Source of the DNA: Nephromyces sp. MM_2019
Lineage: Eukaryota; Apicomplexa; Aconoidasida; Nephromycida
Assembly: GCA_015657535.1 (NCBI GenBank)
Contig: JADHZB010000438.1
Span: 1 to 25,187 of the forward strand
Direction: 5' to 3'
DNA length: 25,187 nt
The position numbers and the translations under genes were made by a program. The first letter of the stretch is position 1. The number at the start of each line of letters is the position of its first letter. Below the pieces are notes generated by a model. It saw only the letters and a program-made list of their open reading frames with translations. It was not told the DNA's origin and ran no database searches. Below are positions 1-11,067 of the stretch, one piece after another.

Positions 1-419
1 ATATATATCTATATATCTATATATATATATATGTGTATGTGTATATGTATGTGTGAGTATAAATGAGTGATGTGTGTAGTGTAAAATAAGGAGGAAAATT
101 AAATTTGTGGGTGAAAATCAAAAATAGGAAATTTACCACCGTTTAAATGAGTCTCAATGGGCTCGAAATGGGTCTATAGTATATAAACTCCTCCTATTTA
201 ATAATCAGTGAAAATGTGTAATTAAAATGGGCTATTTATGTGTGTGTTTGCAGGATTCTAAAAAATGGTCTATTTGTTTGTAAATGATTGAGATAGACTT
301 CTTGCTTGAGATAGGGTTTGTTATATATAACTAACAAATTTTTTGGGGAGTTTGTAATCATCAGACTAAAAATTTATTATGGACTGGACAATAAAGTCAG
401 TTTAAAATAGGCCCGATAT

Positions 420-870
420 ATATATCTATGTATGTGGGTAGTGTGCGTGTAGTAGTGTGTGTGTGTAGTGTGTTTGGTAGAGTGTTTGTGGTAGTGTGTG
501 TAGTAGTATGTGTTTTTGTAGCACATGTGTGTTAGTGTGTGTATATGTATATATATAATAGAGTGTGTGTGTGTGTATATAGTAGTATGTCTGAGTGTGT
601 GTAGCAGTGTATGTGTGGTGTATATGTAAACTAGTGTGGGTGGTTGGGTGTATGTGTGTGGGGGTATTTATGAAAACATATATATGAGCTTGTGTGTGTG
701 TGAGCGTGGGGGTGTAGGGGGGGAGGAGTATATGCGTGAATGAGAATATTTATGTATAGGTTCGTGGATGTATGTGTGTGTATAAAGGTGTGTGTGGGTT
801 GAGGTGTGTCGGTGGGTGTGTGTGTGTATGTGGGTGTGTGCAACTTGTGTGTGCGCATTTATTTTTCTCT
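420..870. repeat. degenerate TG-rich microsatellite block
   Basis: About 450 bases of the plus strand are dominated by TGTGTG, GTAGTG, TATATG and GGGTGTG units in irregular order, with very little C. On the minus strand this reads as ACACAC and gives spurious His/Thr/Pro-rich open frames. It has no clear fixed period, so it looks like a decayed compound (TG)n/(TA)n array rather than a gene or an ordered satellite. Confidence 0.8.
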
Positions 871-3138
871 TGGGTATGTTTACACACAATAAAATCTTAT
901 ATGATTATTTATACACAGATTGGTCTTGTTAAATTATTGTGTATTCCCAGTCATAAATAATTGATGTCTTACTCCTGCTGTGTTAAACACTCACTAGAAA
1001 AAGTTATCTAGAAAATTTTCAAATTACACACACGAAGTTTATTATAAACACTACACACATAGAGCTAATGTAAACTTTACCAATATCTACAAACACACAC
1101 ACACACCCACACAATTTCTAGAATCAACAGAAAGCAATAAGTACACCTTGAATGAATATGTAAATTTTTTGAAATAACTTATGTGTAACTAGTTTCTTTA
1201 CATTACTTATTTTAATTCACTTTAGTAACACATGTGTGGTATATATATCTAACTATGAGTGTGTGTAGACGTGTCATTTGAATGCTGTTATATATATTTA
1301 TGTATATAGTATTTATTTAAATTTAATCTGTGTGTGCATATTATGCTTTTATCAACTTAATCATGCGTTTTTAGGGCTAATATCTGACCAATGTTTTTAA
1401 AACTCGATATATTTTGGTTATTAAATAAATGAAAACATTACTTCACATAAACTGCATATTTGCACACACACATAATATATCTATAATTAATATATATAAT
1501 TACTTATTACAGGTTATATAAAAATTATTTCATATGTAATTTTTTACACACAAACTATATATACTTATTGGTACAAATAAATAATTCTTACACACACCTT
1601 TAAAAACAAATTCAAACTCAGATACACATATTTACATATAAATATATATATATAATGATATCTTCAAGCAGTTAACGCTTTAAGTTAAGACGAATATTTA
1701 ATGTGCAAACACATACACACACTAAAATGTATATAATTATAGTTTTGAAATTTCAAAATTTAAAGCTTAAATTAACACAATTATATGTTGTTAGAATGTG
1801 TGTAAAAAACAGAAAGGAAATTATTTTGACATTTTAATAATGATTTAAAATGTGTGCTTGTGTTTATTAAATTAATTTAATGTATTCATTGAATTCATTA
1901 TTCGAGTTTCAATTAGAAAGTTTTATGTGTGTACATTTAAACATAATTTAATACATTTTTAGTATAAATGATCATACCAAAAGTTCAGCTTACATTATAT
2001 ATATACATAGGTGCACATCTGTGAAAAGTTTGTATAAATGTATCAAATTAGTTATGTGTGTATATTCATAAAAAGTATAAACACATTGTCTAATTTGTAG
2101 TTATCATATTTGAATAAATTTATCTTAAAGATATCTGAAATAAACCAATGTGAAAATAAATATTTGTAATTTATACAATTTATCTTATATTACATATTTT
2201 TTTACTTAGTAATTTGTAATTAAATTTGAATTATAATTTAAGCATAAAGCAATCAATCGTCTTAAATAGCTGAATATAAACTAATGCAAGATTTTGTATT
2301 ATTTATGTAATAATTGATTTATATATATATCAGATATTTACACACATATATATAAATAAATTAAATTTTTATGCATATGTAAAGGTTTTCATTGTGTGTA
2401 ATTTGCAAAAGTATTTATTATTATAAAATTATGTAAGTTGACACACTGTGTCACTTGTATATCTATATAGCTAAAATAATATATATACATATACGTATTA
2501 AGGCAATGGGTTGTGTGTGCGAATTCAATTTTTATCCCTCATTTGTATCTTAACTCTATATGAAATTAATAAGTATCAATGAACAAATAATTATTGTAGA
2601 AATTTCCACATATATAATTAAGTAAATTATATGTATCTATTTTTAAACATATAAGTTAAATACATGATATTTTATTAAATTTTTGATAAAATTTTTTTAA
2701 TATGTAATAACTCCGATTTAAATCATATACTTTGTGTAAGATTATTTTTTATACATATACACCTATCTATTTACATGCATGTTGGTACAGATAAATTATA
2801 TATACAAATTTTATCTATATATCATATAAACAATTTTTCTGTCTTCTATATCTATTCATGTAAATAAACTATTGTGCTCCAACCAAAATTGATTTAGATG
2901 TGTTATATATTTATATATACTTCACAAGTCATATAAATTACAAAAATCATAGCAAAAGTTATATAACATAAGTAACAATTAAATATGTAAAACTAGAACA
3001 ATAAAAATATAAATTATGATAACATAAGGTGGGTGTGTATATATAAATTTAAATATATAAATTTATACATATACGATCTTTTAAGTGATGCATACAAATA
3101 GTTTTATATAAACGTAAATACAATTTTTTTTTATTAAA

Positions 3139-3224
3139 GAGAAGATACGCTTCTCGTAATCATTTAATTGATCAAACGGAATTAAGTCGGTTTTTTGTTG
3201 TTTTTTTTTTGCTCAAAAAAAAAA
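3139..3224. other. hairpin plus T10/A10 palindrome upstream of importin alpha
   Basis: At 3139-3155 there is a perfect 6-bp stem (GAGAAG, loop ATACG, CTTCTC). At 3191-3210 follow two T-runs, and at 3201-3224 a perfect palindrome T10-GCTC-A10. The stretch between is slightly richer in G and C than its surroundings. T-runs after a short structured segment can mark the end of a Pol III transcript, and a long T/A palindrome can form a cruciform or exclude nucleosomes. No known RNA family was recognised, so function is left open. Confidence 0.35.
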
Positions 3225-3689
3225 CTTTTGTATATATATACATCACATATTGATATTTGTCTTCTTTATAAATTGCTTTAGGACTATTATCTTGTTAATC
3301 ACTTTCAAGCAAATTCAATTTTAACATTATTTCTGTATAACTGAGGCATATAATAATGTTTTAAACATTCCTTATCATTCATGATTATTGCTCACATGTC
3401 TTTAATCAACCCTACTGATGAATCTTAACAATAACCCTGTTTAATTTTTGTTCACACATATTAGATGATTTGCATACACCCAATAGAATAATAAACCCAT
3501 TCTTCTACAAGACTTACTTTCCACTACCGAACAATCACCCCTAATGGAATTGATGAGGTGCTATTGAAATTCTCGGTTTCACCTTCATAAGCCCATTCAA
3601 TATTTTTTCAGCTCAAACCCTTTTTTACTTGTCCGGTGGAGACAAGAAATTTATAAACTAGTATCCAAGTATCACCACATCCAGTCAGG

Positions 3690-6167
3690 ATGGATAGAAG
3701 AATAACGGACAGAAAATTTCAATACAAAAAAAGTTTCAATGATCCCCGAAGAAAGAGGGAGGACATGCAGGTTCAAATACGTAAGGTTAATCGGGACCTT
3801 ACACTCTTCAATAAACGCGTCAATGCCTCCACATTTAATCAAAGTACAGAAGCTAAAATTATGAATGAATCTTTAAATTTTCATCCAGATAAAGGGTTTG
3901 CACCTCCTGGTGAAGAGGATAACTTCATCTCCCAAGCTTCACCCTATAGTAAAATTGATAATAATACTGCCTTAGCCCAACAAAGTATAGCGACTGAGTT
4001 ATCTAAATTTCCCGCTGATTTACCACAAGATCTGCAATTTTGGGAATTATTGGTTATGGATGTAATGAGCTCTGACCATAAGAAACAATACGATGCTACA
4101 ATGAACTTCAGGAAGCTATTATCAATTGAGAAATCTCCACCAATTCAAGCTGTGATCAATTCCGGTGTTGTACCTCGTTTTGTTGAATTCTTAAAGGAAA
4201 GCTCAAGACCTGACTTACAATTCGAAGCAGCATGGACCCTCACAAATGTAGCAAGTGGAGATACGTCACAAACTGCTGCCGTTGTATCCGAAAATGCCAT
4301 CCCAATTTTTGTCTTACTTATAAGCTCACCAAGAGGAGACGTAAGTGAACAGGCTGTCTGGGCACTAGGAAATATCGCGGGAGATTGTGCTGAATTTCGT
4401 GATATGGTTTTAAAACAAAATGCATTGAATGCATTGATAGATAAAATGTCTCAACAATCGAGTATTACTTTCATGAGAAACGCGACTTGGGCCATTTCTA
4501 ACCTTTGCAGGGGTAAACCTCCCCCTGAGTTTGCCAATGTTTCACCATGCTTACCAATCCTCAAAAATCTCCTCAACAACACAGATGAAGAAGTAAGGTT
4601 TTCCTATTATAAAACTACTAATTTCTATCTAGTTGACATTTATAATATAAACATTTTTACACTCAATCCAAAAATCCTATAGCACTACCCGGTTGAATTT
4701 TTACATGGATTTTCTAATTATTCATTTATATTATATTCAATCATAATCTATCATGGTGCTTATTTCTTTTCAGATTTTAAGCGATGCTTGCTGGGCATTA
4801 TCCTACTTGTCTGATGGAGTCGATCAGCAAATTCAGGTTGTAATGAACTCTGAAGTTATCCCCATGGTCATTCAATTACTATCTCACCACTCTCAACTTA
4901 TACAAACTCCTGCTCTCCGTACAATTGGAAACATAGTCACTGGTAAATTATTATCTATAAATTTTCTGTACTCTCAGAAAATCTTAAAAATAACTTTACA
5001 GGCTAATATCTTTATTTTTGAAAATTTTTGTAGGTTCTGATACACAAACCCAAAACGTTATTGAACATGGTGCAGTCCAAAAATTACACGAACTATTACA
5101 TTCACCAAAGCGCACTTTAAGGAGGGAAGCTTGCTGGGCAATATCAAATATAACAGCAGGTAACTACTGAGAAAATATTTTTTTTCTCTAGTTGCAATAA
5201 TCTAAAACATGTTTCATAGCATAATCCCATCAACCGTTTCCTTTTTATAGGAACCCAAGATCAAATACAACAAGTTATTAACCATGGATTAATACCTCCA
5301 CTTATTGATTTATTATCTGGCTACGAGCACGATATTCAAAAAGAGGCCGCTTGGGCCATATCAAATGCAGCCACAGGTGGTAATGCTCTCCAAGTTGATT
5401 TCCTTGTAGCATCCGGTTGCATTCAACCTCTCTGTGGTTTATTAAAAATCAATGATACAAAGATTATCCAAATAACATTAGACGCAATAGAAAATATTCT
5501 TAAAGTTGGGGTTGATAAAGCAAATAATGAACAACTCATCGTTAACCCTTATTGTAAATACTTTGATGCGGTATGAATACTCAAACTTATGAATATAAAA
5601 TTATTTCATAGCCTTTCACCTAATTTATATAAGTCATCTAGTCATTAGTCCTATTTATTATAAAGTGTCTTTTTATATACAAATTTAGTGTAAATATTGT
5701 TTTATGACTCTTTAATAAGAAATCAATACAATGATTTTGAAATCTTAGATTTAAATCCTAATTTTTTTTATTGTACAAACTACTTCTCACAAATATTTAT
5801 ATTTTTATCTCTTTCACAGAATGACAATATTGCTGCCATAGAAGGCCTTCAAGAATATAATGATAGCCAAATTTCTAGCAACGTATGTCTATACTTACCC
5901 TATACACAACCTTAAATTGTTACTAAATTGTGAACTTAGCCTCGTTTATTACACTATTTTATAAAAGAATAGGCTTAAAATTTACTATCAGCAATCTAGT
6001 TATGATCAACATTTATTTATCCAAATTTTTTGTGTGTTTTTTAGGCCTGGAGAATTATTATTAAGTACTTTCAATATGAAGACGAAATTCCGGGCGTTGG
6101 AAACAACGAGGTTGGATTCGATTCAATAGAGGCACCTAGAAATGGTTTTGATTTCAGCAGATTTTAA
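3690..6167 (+). CDS. importin subunit alpha (karyopherin alpha), 6 exons
   Basis: Nuclear import adaptor that binds classical nuclear localisation signals in the cytosol, docks to importin beta and is recycled by the CAS exportin. Inferred exons: 3690-4592, 4774-4942, 5034-5159, 5251-5570, 5820-5882 and 6045-6167. All junctions are GT-AG and in phase, giving 567 aa (the family is usually 520-550). The N-terminus has the basic importin-beta-binding signature, RRKRED at residues 20-25. Armadillo repeats follow with the Trp-Asn ladder that holds the signal peptide: AWTLTN (W182), AVWALGN (W224) and ATWAISN (W267). Then come ACWALSYLSDG, PALRTIGNIVTG, REACWAISN and AAWAISNAATGG, in family order. 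The tail has IIKYFQYEDE and an acidic end, as expected for CAS binding. Introns are 91-249 nt and lack TG/CA repeats, unlike those of SDA1. It converges on the PDCD2L gene. Confidence 0.96.
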
Positions 6168-7711
6168 AACTATTTTCAAATCTTTATTTGACATTTTAAA
6201 AAATAGAACACTTACCTTTTAGTAGCCAGTTTACAAGTATCTGCCTTAAAAGATGGAATTTTCATAGAATATATATTTAATTTTTCGTCCCCTATCGAGT
6301 ATTCTGAGTTCACTATCAAATCTTTATCAATCTTAAAGACTTATTTTTTATTAATTTGATCTCCTATTGATCTCAATTTTCGATATATACTTTCCAATCT
6401 GTGCCTAAAATGAGAACTGTACCCTTGATAATATATTTCATCTACCCTTGAGACATTCAAACATTTTTAAATTTTATTTGAACAAATAATTCTAGACTTA
6501 TCAATAATTATAGAATACCCAATTCAAATTTAAATTTAGAAAACATTTTAATCATTTATAAATTTACCCGAAAATATCCAGTTTTACTACGTACTGAAAA
6601 ATGTTATTAAATTGCAGTGCTTGCAACTCAATAAAAAAAAATTCATTCTTATATTAGATTTCACCTTCAATAATTCAATATAGACTACAAGACATATAAT
6701 TATTTTAGTGATTATCACTTTGAATTTTTAGGAACCAATTTCAAATAAAATTTTACTATAACACTTTGATAAAGTAGAGAATGAGCACCTTAAATAACTC
6801 TTCAAACTATCACTTTTTCGACTACTTCTTAAGATAAACTAATTAGTAATGTATTTTGATCAAAGAGGCTAAATATAACTGCACCAGATTTATGCCAAAA
6901 TTAACACCTTAGAAGAAATTGTTTCGATTTTATCGTTATTTTAATTCTTAATAAATGTTATTGAAAATAGTATTTATGCTGAATTTATCTTTTAGTATAA
7001 CTAAGCTCAAATTTTGTTATCCAGTTTCAAGCTAACTCTTGATATATTTTGTTATAGTGTAATTTGTGTTTAAGAAAATTCGATTGAGATCAAATCAATA
7101 GCATTGACTTATTTTTTACAAGATTAAAACTGAAATCAACAACAATCCCATCTTTTTCTAAATGAATTCCATCAAGATTTACACAAGCTTACTTAAGTTT
7201 TCGTTATGAACCATTATAGGTAGTAAAAATTTATTATTACTTATTATAACATTAAATTCTGAGAGAAAACCAAGATGAAGCCTTAAGATTAAATTATTAA
7301 ACTTTTTATTGAGTTTAAGTTTCTATTTTCAATTTTTACTCTTTAAAGGCTTAAAAAACACTTGCTGAACTGACCATGTTAATGAAAAATAAAGAAAGAG
7401 TGAGTAGGCTTGATAGATTATGTGTTACGTTTATTGTTTAATCATAATAATTATACTGTAACTCTTGTTTAAAGGTGTATATTACTTATTGATTTGTTTA
7501 AAAAAGTTTCTAGCAAATTTATTTGTTTGTTATTAAAATACTTTAATAAACTTTACATCCCGAGAGTGAAGATTAAATTGATAATTAACAAATAAATTTT
7601 TTGAAAAAGTTTTTGATAGTTCTTGAAAAAATTGCTGTTATATATTTAAGTTTTTCTAGCTAAAAATTTATGACCATCTTAGTTTCAATTACTAGACTCA
7701 TGGAAGATGTT
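6168..7711. other. convergent intergenic spacer, importin alpha / PDCD2L
   Basis: Both flanking genes end here, so the spacer should hold two 3' untranslated regions and their polyadenylation sites. It is AT-rich with stops in all frames and many AATAAA-like hexamers, too common in this composition to assign. It contains no TG/CA tracts and no recognisable RNA gene or open frame. Confidence 0.6.
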
Positions 7712-9315
7712 TTAATTAAAAAAAGGATCACTTTGATTGTAAGTGTATTCTTCTATATACATATCTTTTGAGTCAGAAATTTCACAATCATTTGAGCAGG
7801 TATAAATACAGATAACACCATATTCAAGGCTAGGTACATTAATTTCGGGGTGATCTTTCAATTTTGAGATTAAGGTAGATTGGATTTGGAACTCAAATTG
7901 CCGTTTGGACCCACATACTTCACAATTAGGAATATGGTCAGGTAATTGATGCTCAGAGAACCAAAGGGGTTGTCCACCTCGAGAGTACCTCAAGATATGA
8001 TCAGGAAAAAGGTTAATGAAAGATAAGAATTTGGTGAAGAAATTATCTTCATAGCGATTTTCTTTGTTAATATCTTCGAAAGCTTCTTCTTCAGATGGGT
8101 CTAGGATGTTTTCTGTAATTTGAGAATTGAAAAAAAATTATAAAAGTATGATAAGATCTTAACGAAATCTTAAAAGTAATTTCAGCTATTAGAAAATATT
8201 TTATAAATAAATCTAGTTTAAGATGGATGTCTACCTGGGTCAGCTTCAGCTTCCTGTTTATATTTATTTAGTAATTCCTCCTCATGGTTTAGATCAACCA
8301 TGGAAGGTATGATGTCCTCTTCATCAACATCATAAGTATCTTCGATTTCTATAACGTATTCTTTAAACTTAGTTAACAGAGTTCGATGCTTTTCATAGGT
8401 TTCGCAACGTTTATGCCCATCACCTGAGAAATATTTTTAAACAAACCAAAGATTAAGATCAAACAAGGAAATATGTAGTACTTTTATAAGCACCTAATCA
8501 ATTTTCAGGGTGTAACAAATGTATGAACAGTTATAATTTATAGGACTGTAGATAGTATCTGAGTTCTCGTAAATATAAAGTAACACAGTGATCATTGAAA
8601 AGTTTCTCAAGGTTGATGCAATTGGGGTATTAAGTATGCTTTCTTAAATTATCTTTACATTCATTAATAGATTAATTTATAAAAGGATGATTAATAAATT
8701 TTCTATATTTCAAAATCCTATGACAATCGTGATATAGCTGTGAGATTACACACTGCATGGGTTTTTGATTCAGGAGTGTGTAATTTGATTGTTATTTAAA
8801 ATTGAAAACAAATTTATCCTACCTTTCGGTAAGCCACAATGTGGACAGCATGCTTGGTTAAGCTGATGTTGCCACTTTTGAGAAAAAGTATCTTGGCCAA
8901 ATTCATCCGTGAATTTCGCAATATCTATAGATGTATCTGAACTATTGAAGCTGATGTTTGTTGAAATAGATGATGTAGTTGAGATATCTTTTAATGGGTG
9001 ATAAGAATAAAACAAATTGTCCCTAGGTAGTTGGCTACGTAAAGTTTTGAATTGATTCTTGCAGGGTAAGCAAGTAAATACAAAGAGCGTGCGATGGAAG
9101 GCATGAGGTATGTCCGAAGAGGCATAGATTTGTAGCAAGAATGTCATTGTTTCATTGCATTCTGGGCATCGTATGCTATTGGGTAGATGGAGAGGGTCAA
9201 GCCATGCAGGTTTACCACCTAATTTTGATGGGAAGTAAGGTGGACTAGCATAGGCAGGGTGTTCAGGAGGCTTGAGGTGTCCGATATGGGTTATAGGCAC
9301 TTCAATATCTTCCAT
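7712..9315 (-). CDS. PDCD2-like / Tsr4-family ribosome-assembly chaperone, 3 exons
   Basis: The family chaperones the 40S ribosomal protein uS5 (Rps2) as it is made and delivers it to ribosome assembly. Inferred exons on the minus strand: 9315-8823, 8423-8235 and 8112-7712. They join GT-AG in phase 1 at both junctions and give 360 aa (human PDCD2L is about 358). The N-terminal half shows GGKPAWLDP, a zinc knuckle (CPECNETMTFLLQIYA), FVFTCLPC with KTLRSQ, and CPHCGLPKG. The middle is acidic. The C-terminal PDCD2_C domain has YSRGGQPLW, NCEVCGSKRQFEFQIQ, YGVICIYTCSNDC and a final YIEEYTYNQ, all classic for the family. No MYND finger is present, and none is visible in the 399-nt first intron, so it resembles PDCD2L/Tsr4 more than PDCD2. 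Its start faces SDA1 across a 1.75 kb spacer. Introns are free of TG/CA repeats. Confidence 0.93.
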
Positions 9316-11067
9316 TGTACATATATAAGGATGCTTAACAAGGGCGATGTATAGGATGTTTTAGTGAGTGTATTTAGGGTACGCGTTGGTTTAAATTATG
9401 GCTATACTCTTAACAATGATAATTCGTATTATTTAAGAATAGAAACTTAATCTATTTATAAGGATTATCTAAGGCTCGAATATGTGAGCCAAAAAATTTA
9501 TTGAAATTGTTGCTTGGGTAATTCCTTGTGAATTGTTTTTGAGTCTTCAAGTGTCTGTGTTTGGGTGTAATAACTAAGATAAATCATAATGAATAGTTTG
9601 ATTGAATTGATTATGCGCTCAGTATTTGATCTGTTTCAACACGCTTTTTCATACCATACAGATGATTCTAATATGTATGTATCTCACATTCTAAATGCCT
9701 AGAAAATTTATCATACAAAATAATTTGTAATCATCAATAACAAACACACTATATATATATACTTTTTTTTTAAACACCTATTATCGTTTTTAGATTTACC
9801 TTACCTAAAATTTAATTTCTTATTGATATATGCCAACTTGAAAATTTAATATTTATTATAAATATTTATTGTTATGAAATAGGGAAGTTTGATTATTATT
9901 ATGTAAAAATAAATATATATATATATATATATATATGTACTCAACCAAATTTATAAATAAGTTATGGGACTAGATAATAATTTATAAAGTTGAGCACATT
10001 GAGTTAGTTATATATATAGATTATTATCACATCTTAATCAATCTACTATTATTATCAACTATACACTAAATATAGATAATACAAATTCCACATCTATATA
10101 TATATAAATATATATAATTTGATTTTGATGAGCGTAGTTAACTATCAAGATATAGCGTGTATGTTTATAGACATATACGTTGTGGAGAGTGTATGTTTAT
10201 AAATATATATACATATTTTTGGAATGTGTAGTTTGTATACATGATTTTTATATACATTTAGCTAGCTTTAATGCTTGCATAAATTATATCTAGTTAACTT
10301 GTCTATGTGTGATTATATTACTATAGCATAACTAGTTAATCTTGCAATTTATGTAGCATATAAAACATTAGTTGCCTATAATACCACATTTCATATTGAA
10401 TTAACTATTTAAGTAGTATGTATGGAATATATGCCAACCATATTTGAAAACATAGTCAACCCAGTATTCACGCACAACGCAACATATATCACACACCATA
10501 CACATTACTACATCCACAGTGGCTCAAATTGAATTATTTCTTAATTATATTTCACCCTCCCAAATGGATAAATTTTTTATCCATCCTTAACATGATACCA
10601 CACATACACACACACAAACACTCTTACTAACATCTCGACCTTTTATAGTTATAATTCACAAATAACCAAAACATAATATCATGTGATTTACCCCTTAAAG
10701 TGAATCAAGTATTTTGACACAGCCAAAACACATCTAGCCATAACACACATAATATTACACTATTCAACATCCACATAAGCATATCTTAATCAAACTTATC
10801 ATATCTCCAGAATAATTTGAACTACTTACCCATTTCATCATCCACATTGACCACACGCACACCAATTTTGCTACTTACTCAATTGGCCGGTACTAACTCC
10901 TCTTCCTAAATCAATCATACACCCACATCCATACCCAACTAATTATATAACACAATCTCAAAGCCTCTAATATATACATTTATCCTTACACACATATATA
11001 TATATAACACACGACACACCCCCCCACACACCTCACACAACACACAACATACACACACCTTTACAAA
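9316..11067. other. divergent intergenic region between PDCD2L and SDA1
   Basis: This spacer must hold the promoters of both flanking ribosome-biogenesis genes. The first 600 bases are AT-rich without repeats. A pure (AT)n run lies at about 9913-9936, and TATA-rich sequence continues to about 10260. From about 10460 to 11060 the plus strand becomes C/A-rich with ACACAC runs right up to the SDA1 start codon. The compositional change at about 10440 may mark the SDA1 promoter or 5' UTR. No open frame is convincing and no defined operator can be named. Confidence 0.55.
9913..9936. repeat. (AT)n microsatellite
   Basis: Uninterrupted alternating AT of about 24 bases in the divergent PDCD2L/SDA1 spacer. 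Confidence 0.9.

Larger units (their letters stand above)
1..3689. other. intergenic region upstream of importin alpha
   Basis: I find no convincing gene on either strand. The first 55 bases and 420-870 are AT/TG microsatellite-like sequence (separate entry). The rest, to about 3250, is very AT-rich with scattered TATATA, ACACAC and TGTGTG runs and stops in every frame. From about 3250 to 3689 the composition is less extreme, which would suit a 5' untranslated or promoter region. A tract TATTTTTTCAG ending at 3611 looks like a splice acceptor and could end an intron in the 5' UTR, but I cannot point to its donor. No tRNA, rRNA or spliceosomal snRNA was recognised by eye. Confidence 0.6.

Noticed and set aside
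631..889. Two overlapping minus-strand open frames rich in His, Thr and Pro
   Set aside because: They are translations of the TG/CA microsatellite block, with no conserved motif and no splice context.
3139..3190. Resemblance to the start of U2 snRNA (CGCTTCTCG)
   Set aside because: The downstream branch-site-recognition sequence and Sm site expected for U2 are absent; a nine-base match is not enough.
3600..3611. Splice acceptor of a 5' UTR intron before importin alpha
   Set aside because: The acceptor-like TATTTTTTCAG is good, but no donor can be singled out, so I did not annotate an intron.
8424..8822. A possible hidden exon with a MYND zinc finger in PDCD2L intron 1
   Set aside because: I read the minus strand through and found no Cys/His spacing of a MYND finger and no open frame in phase; the flanking exons join cleanly without it.
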